64,000 nucleotides of DNA from Eucalyptus grandis (taxonomy: Eukaryota; Streptophyta; Magnoliopsida; Myrtales; Myrtaceae). Below the pieces are notes generated by a model. That model saw only the letters and a list, made by a program, of their open reading frames with translations, ran no database searches and was not told the DNA's origin. The position numbers and the translations under genes are program-made. Positions 1 to 11,885 of this stretch are shown here, piece after piece. The stretch lies in contig NC_052614.1 of assembly GCF_016545825.1 (NCBI RefSeq), positions 13,534,559-13,598,558 of the forward strand, in the 5' to 3' direction. The number at the start of each line of letters is the position of its first letter. Position 1 is the first letter of the stretch.

Positions 1-510
1 ATTACATTTTTCTCAAAATGATCATTTATATCACTTGAAATAATTAGATAATGAAAAACATTTTGATTGCGGGCAACAATTTTTATTTAAAATATTAATT
101 AATGGTGAAAAAAATTTCATTCATTTATTTTGTTAAGCAATACAAGTGATTAGTTTTAGGAAAATATTTTCTTAATCATTTATTTTTTTCACAAAATAAA
201 CGCACCAATAGTGTCTTATCAAAAATGAAACTATGAACATTTTTTTAACACTACAGTAGGCAAGATTCTAATTCTTATATAGATGTATTTTTCATCGAAT
301 GAATTAAATAGCCATTTTCTTTTCTTTTTTGAAATTCTTCACCACATATGTAGGAACTTTCTTAGCGAATTAAGTACTTTTTTTCTTTTAAGTTTAGTCA
401 AATCTTTCAAGTCAAAACTTACTATGGTTATCGGCCGTACTCTTTGTGCTAATCTAGCAATCTGACATCACAAGTACAAAGGCTCGGCTATTCAAAGACT
501 CGGTTATTAA

Positions 511-1362
511 GGGCGCGTTTATAACGTTTTACATTCAAAAATTATTCAAGAGAACGAAATAGAAAAACTATTTATGTTCCAAGGAAATAATTTTTTACCG
601 AAAGACGCGTTTTGTAAACTTATTCCGGGAATTAAAAATAAATAGAAACACGTTTGGTAAATTTATATTCTTTTTTTGTTTCTTTTAATTTTTTAATTTT
701 TATTTTTTTCCTTTTTATTTTTCTTTTTTTTTTCATTTTTTTCTTTTTTTTTTTTTTTTTTTTTTTCTTTTGGCCGGTCTGGACCCGCCTCGCCCGCCTC
801 GCCTAGCCACGAGGCTCGGCTTGCCTTGGCTAGGCAAGCTCGCCAAGCTCGCCTAGCCATGGCGAGGCGAGGCCAAGCCTCGTCGGCACGGGTGAGCTTG
901 GCCTCGCCTAGATCCGGCGAGGCCGAGCGTCGCCGCCCCTAGCGAGGCTCGGTCTCGCCGCAAGGCTCGAGCTCGCCGGATGGCGGCGAGGCCAAGCCTC
1001 GAGCGAGGCTCGGCCTCACCTTGGCTGGGCGAGCTTGGCCTCGCCTCGTTGGGGGCCGGCCTCGACGGAGCTGGCGAGGTCGCCAACCCTCAACGGCATC
1101 GCCGCTCTCAACGGCGCCGGCCAAAGAAAAAAAAAAGAAGAAGAAAAGAGATGAGAGAGAAGTGTTTCTTCAAAAGTGTTTCGGAACAAAAAACAACTTT
1201 TTTTTTTCTCATTTCCGTTCTTTTTTGTTCCGAGAACAAAAAAACAGATTTTTAACAAAAATCTCAAAAGTGTTTCGCAAAAAAACTTTTTTTTTTTCTT
1301 TCCGTTCTTTTTTTGTTCCCGGGAACAAAAAAACAAAAAATCTGCTCTTAAACAGAAAAAAA
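511..1362. mobile_element. TIR-type non-autonomous element with GC-rich core (copy 1)
   Basis: The element starts GGGCGCGTTTATAACGTTTT. AT-rich arms with mirror GTTCC/GGAAC blocks flank a very GC-rich core (about 775-1125) built of GGCGAGGC/GCCTCG variants. The sister units read straight through the same position, so an empty site is visible: unit 2 near 15290-15310 aligns to both flanks. No transposase is encoded. ORFs across the core are composition artefacts. Superfamily unassigned; a hAT- or Harbinger-derived MITE is possible. The right end is approximate. Confidence 0.6.
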
Positions 1363-1715
1363 GAAGTGAAAACATGCATGCCCTAAGTATAAGCATTAAG
1401 TTTATGCTAATATCCTAACTCTAAAGAGGTTACGCGCATTTAATACAATTGGAGCATATAACCTTCAAGTTTTTAGCTGGAAATCCATTTAAGGTTGGTT
1501 AGCAACAGGCGTATTCATATTAAACAATTGGCTTAATTTCAATCATAGGTTTCAAATCATAGGTTAGTAAAATATAGTTGAAAAAATAAGGATCCTAATT
1601 ATTGAAAACGTAAAAGATTGAAAACTTTCCTCGTTATATTGAGTCGTTTTGTTTGCGGATTACGTGCCGCATGATCCATGTTTGACCTCAGCATAGGAGA
1701 AAAAGAATGTATATA

Positions 1716-1855
1716 AACGCCACTCAATGATATAATCCTAATTATAATTATTTCTTCAAACTATTCTCTAAGGAAAACGTGTATCAACGCCACTCAATGA
1801 CAAAATCCTAATTATAATTATTTATTCAAATCATTCCCTAAGGAAAACGTGTGGG
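1716..1855. repeat. 70-bp tandem duplication (two copies)
   Basis: AACGCCACTCAATGA starts at 1716 and again at 1786, each copy continuing through TAATTATAATTATTT and AAGGAAAACGTGT. The two copies differ at a few positions. It lies in the non-coding tail of unit 0 and is not seen doubled in the sister units. Confidence 0.85.
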
Positions 1856-2016
1856 GCAACGAGCTTAAAGAGGAGAAGAAATTCAGTTGGTCTTCTTCTT
1901 AGAGGAAGTGGTGGCAGAATAAGATAATAAGTTATTCAACCAATCATGTATTTGGTAAATGTTCAAATTTGGCTAGTGCCCTCAAAGTGGGATTATCAGG
2001 TCCATACGGTAATACG

Positions 2017-2047
2017 ACTATTATTATCATTATTATTATTATTATTG
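2017..2047. repeat. (ATT)n microsatellite
   Basis: A run of ATT triplets with one interruption, in the 3' flank of the first UGT gene, near the junction between unit 0 and unit 1. Confidence 0.85.
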
Positions 2048-2209
2048 ATCCAATGCTATCACCAGCCGCCATTTCATTGCCTATTGCACAAAAATAAATG
2101 GAAATAAATCCAAGCCACGAGACTGAAGTTGATAAGATCCAGACAAGAGGACCGTCTAAAGAGTTCTTCTCATACATTCCGCAATCGCAAACGAATTTCC
2201 AAACAAACT

Positions 2210-3954
2210 TTAATCTCTTCTGGGCGACAGCAACACCTTGTCCATCACTTCGTCCAGGTTTAAGCAGGACGACCCGGAAGGACGCGTGGCCTCCCGGGCC
2301 ATCTCCTGCCACTCCATCGCCTTCCTCTTCATCTCCTTCCCTGTCTCCCCCTCCATCAGCTCCCTCACCTGCTTCTCCACCTTGTCCCTCTTCACGTCGC
2401 CGTCGATCTCCATCCCGATCCCCCACTCCTCGCAGCTGTACCGGCAATTCGTCTGCTGCTCTGCGAAGAATGGCCAGCACAACATCGGCACGCCGGCCGT
2501 GATGCTCTCGATCGTCGAGTTCCACCCGCTGTGGGTCAGGAACCCGCCGACCGCCGGGTGGTTTAGCACTCGCTCCTGGGGGCACCAGCTCGCCAGCAGG
2601 CTCCGCTCCCTTGTCGTGGCCGAGAACTCCGATGGCAAGATCGCCGTGTCGCCGACAACCAAGTCGGGCCTGATGACCCACAGGAACATTTGGCCGCTGT
2701 TCGCGAGCCCCCATGCGAACTCCACCAGCTGTGTCGGAGACATCACTGTGATGCTCCCAAAGTTCACGTACACGACCGAGCCGGGCGGTTTTGAGTCGAG
2801 CCACTCGAGACAGCCCAAGTCTTCCTTCCACAGGTTGGACCCGATCGACTTGGTGTCGTCATCGGGTAGTTGCTCTGTAAGGAGATGAAGGGGGCCAAGG
2901 GTGCAGATGGAAGGGAACGTGGCCTTAAGAGCGTCGAGGACCTCGTGCTCTAACCGGTCAAACGTGTTGAAAACGATGGCCGAGGCTCTCTTCGCTCTCT
3001 CGGTCTCTCTCAACACGAAGTGTATCATCAGGTCATCCGGGTTAGTGGTTTGGATGAAGCTCGGTAAGTCTCTCAACCGGATGTTTCTCATCCCGGGTAT
3101 CCAGTCGATGATGGTGTCTAGGTACCCGTTTGTCAAGTAACTTGCATCTGCAAATTGACAGTCAATTAATCAAACCGCTTGACCATTCATGGAAATGTTT
3201 TCACATCTAAAATTCTACTTTTGACTGTTGACTTAGTTAAATACTCTACCTAGTAGAAAACTGTGAATATTCGGCCACTGACTAATCATGCAAATCCGGA
3301 ACAAAATAAACTAAACAATGTGAACTGCAAACCAAATACACAAAAGAGAAATGAAAAAATCATTAGCCGTAGACCTTCCAAGTGGGAATACTTAAACAAA
3401 CCAAATCAGACCTTTATTTAGTAATGCATACCTTTGAGTGGAGTAAGACCCTTGTCAACAAGATTGCGGTACTGTACGTAGCCCATGAAGCCGCACGCGC
3501 TCGTCGTCCAGAACAGGACCTCTGGCACACCGATCGCCTCAGCGGCGTCAAGCGTGAAGCTCATCACGCCGTCCGACACCACGCAGCTCACCGGCGGGGA
3601 ACCCGACGTCGTGCTCTCCTCATTGAGCCTCTCGAGCAGGTCCCGGAAGTAGGGCAAGCAGAACTTACTAGTGGACTGGCAGAGGGCGGGGATATCCTGG
3701 GTGGCGTCGGCGACGTCAGAGGGTGGGAGGCCGTCGGGGATGGTGCGGAACCGGAACGATGGGAGGCCGTCGAGGGAGGAGGGGCCGCGGGAGCGCAGGA
3801 GGCGGCTGTGGTTGTACTCGGTGTTGACGAAGGTGACGTGGAAGCCCCGGTGGTGGAGGAGCTTGGCGAGGTTGAGCATGGGGTTGATGTGGCCCTGGGC
3901 TGGGTAGGGGATGCACACTGCGTGCGGCTTTTGGATCATATCTATCGAACCCAT
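2210..3954 (-). CDS. UDP-glycosyltransferase, UGT85A type (copy 1, intact)
   Basis: Family-1 plant glycosyltransferase, expected to move a sugar from UDP-sugar (usually UDP-glucose) to a small hydrophobic acceptor in the cytosol; the acceptor cannot be read from sequence. There are two exons: 3954-3432 and 3147-2210, with a GT-AG intron at 3148-3431 at the position typical of UGT85 genes, between PLK and DASYLTNG. The product is 486 residues, normal for the family. The N-terminal acceptor domain has the catalytic pair His22 (in [11 protein letters not shown]) and Asp128 (in VVSDGVMSF). The C-terminal PSPG sugar-donor motif runs about 362-405, from WCPQ through HSGWNS to WPFFAEQ. The start is the ATG at 3954, the start shared with the two paralogues. 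There is no signal peptide, as expected. A TATA box lies at 4051-4058. The nearest named relatives I recall are 7-deoxyloganetin glucosyltransferase-like UGT85A proteins. Confidence 0.95.
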
Positions 3955-4050
3955 CTCTCTCTTCTCTTTCTCTTCTATGTGTTTTGATCGTTTCTCTTGC
4001 TGTTGCTCTCTTGCTCTCTTCTGGGAGAGAGGGTACGTTAGGTTTTGTTC

Positions 4051-4058
4051 TATTTATA
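4051..4058 (-). promoter_or_regulatory. TATA box of UGT copy 1
   Basis: TATAAATA on the minus strand, 97 bp upstream of the ATG at 3954. The 5' leader between is GA-rich on the coding strand. In copies 2 and 3 the aligned box is TACAAATA. Confidence 0.7.
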
Positions 4059-4692
4059 GGCCGGGCGAGATCGAGATCGAGATGGGAACGAGGGTTTCAT
4101 GTCGGCGAGCGATCCCGGCGACTTGGAAAACGTGTGAGAGACGTAATGAGGTGCGGGATGAGAAGAGCGTGACCAGGCTCGACCGGACGGTCAAATTACG
4201 GCTTCCGTTTTCTTAATAGGGGAAAAATGGCACCGCCACGTTCACCTGTAGATCTTGAAACCCCAAAAATTGGGTCGACGCCCATAATGCTTGGCGCGTT
4301 CTGTTGGTTCCGCTATAAAAATAAATAAATAAATAATGATTGCTTTTTTTCTTTTAGTGGTTTGACTAATTCAGAAAATTGAATCGATGAAAAAAAAAAT
4401 TAATCAATCAAAACTCATGCTTAAATTTAGAAAAAGATTAAGTAACTTTTATATTTTTGGATAGGGGTTGATTTTCGCTATTGCAAGACCGTCATCAATG
4501 ATTGGCTCCAAGTGCTTAACAGACGGACCTAAGACCTCAATGCCCAAACCTTTGGAAACTGGTAGCTGGATTTAGATCCCAATGCATGAGCCAAACTTGA
4601 GTCCTAAGGGTGTATTTGGCTCATTTTCTTTGAAATGAATGAGACCTGTAATTCAATGGGAAGAAAAATGAATTTATAGTGAGATATGTGAT

Positions 4693-4778
4693 AAACATTG
4701 AATGATGTTCTTTTTTTTTTTCACAAAAACATTGAATGATGTTCAGACAAGGGAAATATGTTCAGACAAGGGAAATAT
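4693..4778. repeat. Short poly(T) insert between 18-bp direct repeats, followed by a 19-bp tandem duplication
   Basis: AAACATTGAATGATGTTC occurs at 4693-4710 and exactly again at 4727-4744. Between them is a 16-nt filler of T11 plus CACAA. Directly after, GTTCAGACAAGGGAAATAT is present twice (4741-4759, 4760-4778). The matching stretch in unit 2 (around 14890-14930) has one copy and no filler. Confidence 0.85.
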
Positions 4779-5718
4779 TTTTGAAAATCGATTCCATCTG
4801 TTTATGTTGTCTTATAGGCTAAATTTACACCATCATTATCCCCATTCTCGTGTTCTCCATATCAAACTCTACGAACCATTTTTCAAAGCAGCAGATGCAT
4901 GCACGCTTGGTGTGGGCAAAACTTTTAGACATGCGCAGCATGAGCAATCAAAACTGAATGTCGATCTTCGTGCACTTAAAAGAATTCGAAACTTACCGAA
5001 ACCAAAAAAAAAAAAAAAAAAAATGTTATGCGATTCATCAATCCAATTCTATTTTAGCCACTAATCAGGTGAATCCCACGGTGAGATGCACATAATTGAC
5101 TATCAAGAGAATAAGGGTTGGCATAATATACGAATGATGCAGTATACATCTCGAAATTTATCCTGGCCTGATGACTATTTTTTTGGACTGTTGTTATCCG
5201 CTTTTCTTTCGTGTTCCGAAATCCCGGCCACAGAAAAGCAGTGCGAACTGGGAAGCCAAATTTGAGCAAAAGGGCGACCGCACAACGCACGCTGCAATTT
5301 TCTATTCACGTGTGCCCGACTTTTCCCAGGTAGAACAGTAGAACGAAAAGTCCATCCAACACTATTCGCAGCCGTGGTTGGATCTTGAATTCTCTTTTGG
5401 CTTTGACGATCGAGACTCGCTTGTTGACTGTCGAAAGGTTTCAGGATCTCTTCCGCAATTGAGGATCCGCAACAGATGGTCGGAATGTAAGATTGGATTT
5501 TAGGTAACGAGAGAATTATTCGACAATATTAGCAAAATACTATGGTCTAAGAAAAATGCTTTGAGAGGTCAAAGGCCATGGGGAGATACTGTCTACGATC
5601 AATGGATTTCCAATTCGAGCTCTAATTCCTCCATCCATTCATTCGTTCCATCATATGTCTCCCCATCAATAGAATCTCAAGATTGGATTCCGTGCTTGTG
5701 TTGCCAATGAATTAATAG

Positions 5719-6256
5719 TGTGTTTGGTAACATTTCTATTTTAGAGAACAATTTCTTTTTAGAAATATTATTTTTCCATTTCTATTTCCTGTAACAATTT
5801 CTTAGTAAAAGAGCGTGTTTGGTAATTATACAAAATTTATATTCTTATAATAAAAAGAAATATAAATGTGTTTGATACAACTCATGAATTTTTTTAAAAC
5901 ATAGAATTTCTTTTTATTTTTTAATATATTTTTTAATTTTTCTTTTTTTCCTCTTTTCTTCTTCTTGCTCTCGACAACGGTAATCAACAAGGCAAGGTGG
6001 TGAATGGCAGGAGGCATGAGGTGGCAAGAAATAAAAAGAAAAGAAAAGAAGAAAATGACTTATTTCTAAAAATTGTTCTCCATAATAATAAGTTACTTTT
6101 TCTACTTCTTATTTTTGTTCTAAATTATTCCCTAGCTATTTTTCTATTCCGGGAAGTAGAAAAATTAATTGACATTACCAAATAGATTTTTATTCTTTTT
6201 TTTTCCAAGTCACAAAAGAATAGAAAAACAAAGAAATAGGAACATTAACAAACAAG
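5719..6256. mobile_element. TIR-type element with GTTTGGTAAC ends (copy 2)
   Basis: It begins GTGTGTTTGGTAACATTTCT and ends with the imperfect inverse AGGAACATTAACAAACAAGC. An internal GTGTTTGGTAA block and a short higher-GC core (about 5965-6035) match the layout of the elements at 60784-61651 and 62022-62730. No protein is encoded. Confidence 0.55.
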
Positions 6257-7628
6257 CTATAAGTAACCATTTTTATTATCTTTTTGTTAAAAGGAATGAA
6301 TTATGTAGCCATTTTCTTTTTCTTCTTATCACGTAAAGTAGCAACTTTCTTGCAGAGCAAATTAAGAGATTTTTTGACTTCATTGAATATTTTAAGTTGA
6401 CTCATATTATGCTCGCCAGACGTCAAAGGGACTTGTACAAAAGGCTAAGCCATCTAGAGATTCGCTTCACATTGTACGCCTCATGAATTGATTAGATATA
6501 AACATTCAACTTATAAAGGTATCGTGACTCGAAAGAGATTTACACGTATTTAGTCACATTTTAGCGGCTGATTTTGACTTTTGGTTAGCTGAATGCTTAT
6601 GCAAATTAAAGAACTGGTCTTTACTAAGTTGCAATTCCTAGGCTAGTCAAATAAACCTCACAAGCAAATGACGAAAGAGGTTGAAATTTGAAATAATTTT
6701 CCTCTTATAACGTAAATTATATTTCGCGGGTTACGTACCTCATGACCCATGTTTGACGTCAGCAATGGAGAAGATGTGCAAAAATTTCAATGAGCACATG
6801 GATTGTTTCGCCTCCAGCCCATACGCTCATTTACAATCATGTCTTCTAGATAAATATTTGGTTAGATATTTTAGTTATAGGGATGTCTTTAATTATATTT
6901 TATTCAAAATAAATTATTTTTCAAAGCATTGATTGTACAGATGTCTCTAAGACACTCATTAACAAAATCTCAGTTACATTATTGTCTCTTCGAATTGATG
7001 TCAATATGGGTCGACGAATTTAAAAAGGAGAAGAAATTCAATGAGCCCTTTTTTTACATTAAGTGGCGGCCGTATAAATAATCAATTATTCAACTACCCA
7101 TTGACTCTATATAAGTCCAAAGTTAAGGAAAATAAATTAATAAGCGCCCTAAGGGACTACAAAAATAAAAATACACATTTCTCAACATACTTTGAAGTTT
7201 GGAAAATAAACGTAATTTCACATTTTAACGGAAACACTTGCTTAACATTTCAATTGTCATAACACATTTATTGAGACTTAATAAATAGCCAAAGGACACT
7301 CCATGACATTTTATGGTGTGCTTGTTTCACGAAAAAATAGATTTGGAAAATAACAAAATACATTTTTTTTTATTCATGAAAATATTTAGGCATAAATTAT
7401 TATAGATTATGAAAATATTTTTTATTAATTAATTATTTCAAACGACGGAAGCATTCATTCTTAAAATAATATTTTTTAAATAATTTATTCTTCACGAAAT
7501 GGATCAAGCCTGTACTTGGAATTTATTAGGTTGTTGCCCTTCAATGAAGTAGATGAGCCGATTTAACCTCATAAATGTACCTCTCAGTTCTGTCAAAAAT
7601 TCTGAGGACAAGCAATGGCCACCGAATC

Positions 7629-7666
7629 ATCAAGGGAACTGATTAAAAAAAAAAAATCAAGGGAAC
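7629..7666. repeat. Short A-rich insert between 11-bp direct repeats
   Basis: ATCAAGGGAAC at 7629-7639 is repeated exactly at 7656-7666, with a 16-nt filler TGATT plus A11 between. It has the form of a target-site duplication flanking little more than a poly(A) tail. Confidence 0.75.
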
Positions 7667-9268
7667 GTGACCCGAGACGAGCATATCCTCATCACCAACC
7701 GGTCCTCCTCGCCGCCACTGAAACAGTTCCTATCTCATCGCACCATCGATTCCAGTGCTGGTTGGGACCATCAGGGCCTGACCGAACACGACGCGCCGAA
7801 GCATACTTGGAACCCGCCGATCGAAAAGCTAAGTTGGAGGAGATGCATGATCGATCCGTTGAGGATAAGCACGATTGAAGAGGGATAATATGCTCACTCT
7901 CCATAGATGCAGAGAATTGAGGTGGACATTCGAATATTCTCTAACAAAGGAAATTATCTTGAAAAAATATCTCCGACGGGAGGCAATTCCTTCTATCAGG
8001 AAACTGTTGTCAACACGGTCCCCTACCGAGTGCCCCACATCAAGTCTCGCCCATGGAGCCGGATTTAACTTTTGCTCATATAAAAAACAAGTGAGGGAAC
8101 ATCTGTTCAGCAACTTGTATAGATTTTTCAATCAAATCTACTTGAGAGAGCAAAAGCTCTCTCCCCGTATCTTGACCACAAAAAAGAAGTTCCACTTGCA
8201 AAACTTACCCTCGCCTACCAACTTGGTTAGACACATGGGCAATTTCTCTCGCACTCACCTATTTGTCCTGTTGCATATTTTGGTTTGAATGATCGAAATA
8301 ATTTTTTCTTTTTCCCTTCTTTTCTTTTTATTTTTGTTGTGACAATACAGTACAATGCTAGGTTCACCGTGTTGTAGGGACAAGGAAAGAACTTCCATAT
8401 TCATTCTTCATCTATCGCCATGGAAAGTGTTCCATCAATCTCCATATGAAGATGAAAATTCTAGATGAAAATTCTTTCACATCACAGCTTTCACTCATCT
8501 TTGAGTAGACAAGTCCGAGTTTTGTACCAAAGAATGTATAAGGATCCATTATTGTTGGGACACGCTTGCAACAGAACTTCGATGTATAGAGAAAATGGGT
8601 TCAATTAGTTACCTAAGTTGGCTCGTACTAGGGGGCTATCTCTCTCTTGCAATTACCCTAAGATGAGGTATCGGGACTTTTCTCTATGTCCTTATAAGTG
8701 TGATATATATTTTAGCCATGTTAATCGATGAGCCTTCTATAGTGAATTAGAATGTATGTAGGAATAAATCCCTTGGATCATTGCAATTGCCCCGGTTGGC
8801 AACTAGGATCTCCATCACGGTTGCATTTTATTTGTTTACCTACTTTTGTTTCTTGGAATGGATCCGACGATTATAAATTGATTGAAATTCAAATTTACTA
8901 ATTTAGGGACAATTTTGGACATCAAGCCTGCATTCCTGTAATGCGTGATCCCAATTGACTTAAATGGGCATTTTGTCCAGAGAAGAATGACCATGATGGC
9001 ACAATCGAAATTTGATTTCAAACACTAAATAGTCCCAATGGTACATTGTTTGCCTGATGAACGGATTTGTAAATGTCATGTATCTATTGATTGAAAGTCA
9101 TTGTCAAAGGACAGTGAATTTAGGCATCAAACAGAAGTTCTCAAAATGCATGTTCTCGACCAACTTAAGCTTGACATCTCATCACAAGAAGTACATCGGG
9201 TGATGTTCCCAGCACAACCAAAGTCGAGTTTCAACATGGAGGAATCCGGCCGACACATTCAAAAGATG

Positions 9269-10092
9269 TGTTAGAGATGAAATGGTTGACCTAATCTCGC
9301 TTAATGTAGAAATATGGAAAGATGATGATTGTTGAAGGTATTAAATTATATCTCGATTTTAAGCATTTGTAAAATTCGATTCGTTGGACGCTTGAAACAG
9401 CATAAAAGAGGAAATAAAATAGAATAACAAAAAAAAAGGAACAAGATTTTTCTCTTTCTTTATCTGCAGGAGGAGCCGAATTCTTCTTTTCTTTATTCAT
9501 GGTGGGGTTCAAAGTCAAATATTTGACTTTGGGCACAATTTCCACACCTGTGTTTCTTTTAGCCGATGAAGAAAAGGAAAGAATTCGTCTGTACGTGGAG
9601 CCTAAAACAGGTAGTGGGCCCAAGTCAAGACTTTGACTTTCACACATATATAAAAGACGTGTAGCCTACAAGAGAAAAAGTTGCTGAAGCCCTCTGCACG
9701 TAGAAAAGAAAGGAGGGCCGCGGCTGAAACCCTATGAAGGAAAAGGAGCCGCGCGTCTAAGCTACAGAGAGCCGTGCACGTTGTACTTTAAGCTTTGCAC
9801 GAATTTTGTGCCATAAGTTTATGTTCAAATGAATCATTTATTTATAAACATTTTGAATTTTTGATTAAATCTAAGTGTGAAAATATTCGAGTGTATGAAG
9901 CGATTATAAACTTCGATTCTCCGGTTATAATGGATTACTTGCTGTTGGTTCTCCCCATAAATGTAGGTACTGATATTCGAACTGAATCATATAAATTTAT
10001 GGTGTGTTTATTATTTTTCGTTTATTTCTCTGGTAATTTTGCGTTGATGTAAATTACAAGATCCTATCGTTTTCGCATATTATATTCCAACA
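9269..10092 (+). mobile_element. Candidate solo LTR (824 bp) specific to unit 1
   Basis: The segment begins TGTTAGAG and ends TATTCCAACA, the short inverted TG...CA form of retrotransposon LTRs. Inside are a strong TATA box (TATATAAAAG, 9646-9655) and, upstream of it, a perfect 22-bp palindrome of W-box cores (9510-9531). The whole 9190-10190 stretch has no counterpart in units 2 and 3. No clean target-site duplication is seen (AGATG left, TAAGG right), so the ends may be slightly wrong or eroded. No retrotransposon protein is present. Confidence 0.5.
9510..9531. promoter_or_regulatory. Perfect 22-bp palindrome of two W-box cores
   Basis: The half-site CAAAGTCAAAT is followed by its exact reverse complement. 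Each arm holds TTTGAC/GTCAAA, the core recognised by WRKY transcription factors. Another TTGACTTT lies at about 9632-9639, close to the TATA box at 9646. The position upstream of a TATA box inside an LTR-like segment suggests a retrotransposon promoter; WRKY control is inferred. Confidence 0.55.
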
Positions 10093-11554
10093 TAAGGTAC
10101 AAGGATGGCCACAATTTCAAACTAGAAGCAAGGACCCGAGAAGACTATGAGAAAGAGTCCATTCGTGTGTAGAGAAACCAGGCATGGGGACGACCACTTC
10201 CCCTTGTCTTGCCTTTGACAATTGGCATGTTACCATCGATCATCCCCCCGGACAGAGCGGCCAGCCCTACAAGCTCAAGTTGATGAGTAATTCCAACAAT
10301 TAGAAAGGCACGTGAGACTACTTTTATTTCAATTATTTATCAATTCATCATATTTGTATTCACCCTTTCAAAATATTGTGTAATCTTTTTCTCGATGCAC
10401 TAGATTAGATTAATAAATTATAAGGGTGTGCTTTAAATATTGCGTTTTTAAGAATTTACATTTTGCTTTCACCCCATCTTTCATATTATTATTTTCACGA
10501 ACCTCCTTTTTTGCCTCTTTTTTTTTTTTTTTTTTTTTGTGATGCTGGGTTACCATGTGATGCTCACGGGATTTTCAGGATGCGTAGGGTGTAATCTCTT
10601 CTTAAATTTTGTAACACGTATTGCCGTTTTGCTCTCACTTCAACTTATATAAATGGGAAAAGGAAGAACTTGACAACATTAACATTGGATTTATAGGTTT
10701 AAATCATCTAATCAATAATATAAATAAATAAAAATTGGAAAACTGTCAAAAAAAAAAAAATTTTAAATGAAAATAAGCGAAATAGAAATTCTAAAAGACG
10801 CGAAACTGACACCACCAAGATAAGATAACCAAAAACTTAACATTCGATAGCGAGAGGTAGTTACTGTCGCCAGAAGAAAACAACCTACAATGACCGTTGA
10901 CAACCAGCTCTCCAGCTCCCCCACCCCTTACGGCACACTTTGGAGTTTCATCAACCTCCTTCTAAATATTTTTTTCCATTTTTTTGAAATTCTTGAATCT
11001 TCCTATTGATTTTCTAATTATCGTACAAAGATTATAAGTTATGCGGTCACCGGTAATAACGAGTTATATTGATAAAGCCAAATTAGACTACTCATTTCTT
11101 AATCTTTCACCAACTCGTTATATTGCTATTTATCCTTTTAAAAGATGTATTAGATTAAAGTAACAAATTGAGGAGTATTTTTTGCATTTTTTAAGATTTG
11201 TAGTTCTTTGGAAATTTGATAGCAAAATGACATCAGATACAAAACTTTCACGAAGTGTGATGGGAAAGTTAAAAAGCCAGCCAAAAAAAAAAAATCAAAG
11301 AACAAAGAAAAGGCAAGATCCCAGATCTAAAGACATGCTGAATTGCAGACTAAGTTGTCCGGTTCGGAATATCAGACGAAGCACGTATATCCAATTGGGC
11401 CATAGCATTCCTATGAAATTTGAGCCCAATTCGTTTTTTACTTGAAACATCCTAACATGGGGAGCCCAATATTAGGAAGTTGAATGAAACATCCTATAAT
11501 CGTGCACCAACTGCTTCATGCGTATAGCAGCTGCACGGATATAGATACGCAAAC

Positions 11555-11885
11555 TGTTAAAATAATTAAACATTAAATTGTGTATTCATTTAACAGTTTA
11601 AGATTTTAGAATTTCACAAAATTTCACAAAATTTCACATGATATCATACCTTTAAAAATCCTAAATTCAAAATTATTTTCAAATTTTGGACTCATGTGTC
11701 GGAGCGTGTCGAAAAAGAGTTGACCACTAGACCTCATTTGTCTTTCCAATTAAATATATCTACGCATGGTACCAAGCAAAAAAAGATCAGAATGAATGTA
11801 AGAATAAATATTAAAATAATTAAATATAAAAGTGTGTCTTTATTTAATAATTTAAACTTTTAGAATGGTAATTTATAAAATCTCA
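11555..11885. mobile_element. Small LTR-retroelement remnant (331 bp) with target-site duplication
   Basis: It starts TGTTAAAATAATTAAAC and ends AAAATCTCA. The 7 bp CGCAAAC flank it on both sides (11548-11554, 11886-11892). Unit 3 has the empty site (ATGCAAACAATTCC near 26961). The two ends resemble each other directly: TTAAAATAATTAAA followed by TTTAA.A.TTTTAGAAT occurs near the left end and again at about 11808-11865. It may therefore be a very small TRIM-like element or a solo LTR with an internal duplication. No coding capacity. Confidence 0.7.

Larger units (their letters stand above)
1..1995. repeat. Unit 0 of the UGT/EXORDIUM tandem array (non-coding remnant)
   Basis: No gene is seen here. 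The stretch aligns by eye with the intergenic part of the later units: the TAGCCATTTTCTTTTC block near 312 recurs near 6306 and 30817, and the block around TGACCTCAGCA near 1683 recurs near 6750, 15650 and 31360. It stops near 1995, where sequence equivalent to about 7170 of unit 1 is joined directly to the UGT 3' flank (equivalent to about 11900). Roughly 4.7 kb is therefore missing relative to unit 1. A GC-rich TIR element (511-1362) interrupts it. Boundaries are approximate. Confidence 0.7.
2050..11260. repeat. Unit 1 of the UGT/EXORDIUM tandem array
   Basis: It contains the first UGT gene (2210-3954) followed by about 7 kb of intergenic DNA that aligns in patches with units 2 and 3, for example 4340-5000 with 14390-15100, 8560-8690 with 17960-18110, and 10870-11260 with 20690-21060. 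No EXORDIUM gene is present: at about 11260 the alignment jumps from sequence like 21060 of unit 2 to sequence like 26790 just before UGT3. Apart from the elements listed separately, I see no coding gene between 3954 and 11260; ORFs there are short and unconserved. Confidence 0.75.

Noticed and set aside
980..1386. ORFs over GC-rich cores (also 61051-61437 and 60958-61563).
   Set aside because: Repetitive CTCGCC/GGCGAG and poly-A/T arms translate into low-complexity Arg/Pro/Ala and Lys/Phe strings; the cores belong to TIR elements.
7615..7904. Overlapping ORFs of about 70-90 codons in unit 1.
   Set aside because: The corresponding region of units 2 and 3 is non-coding and does not preserve the frame.
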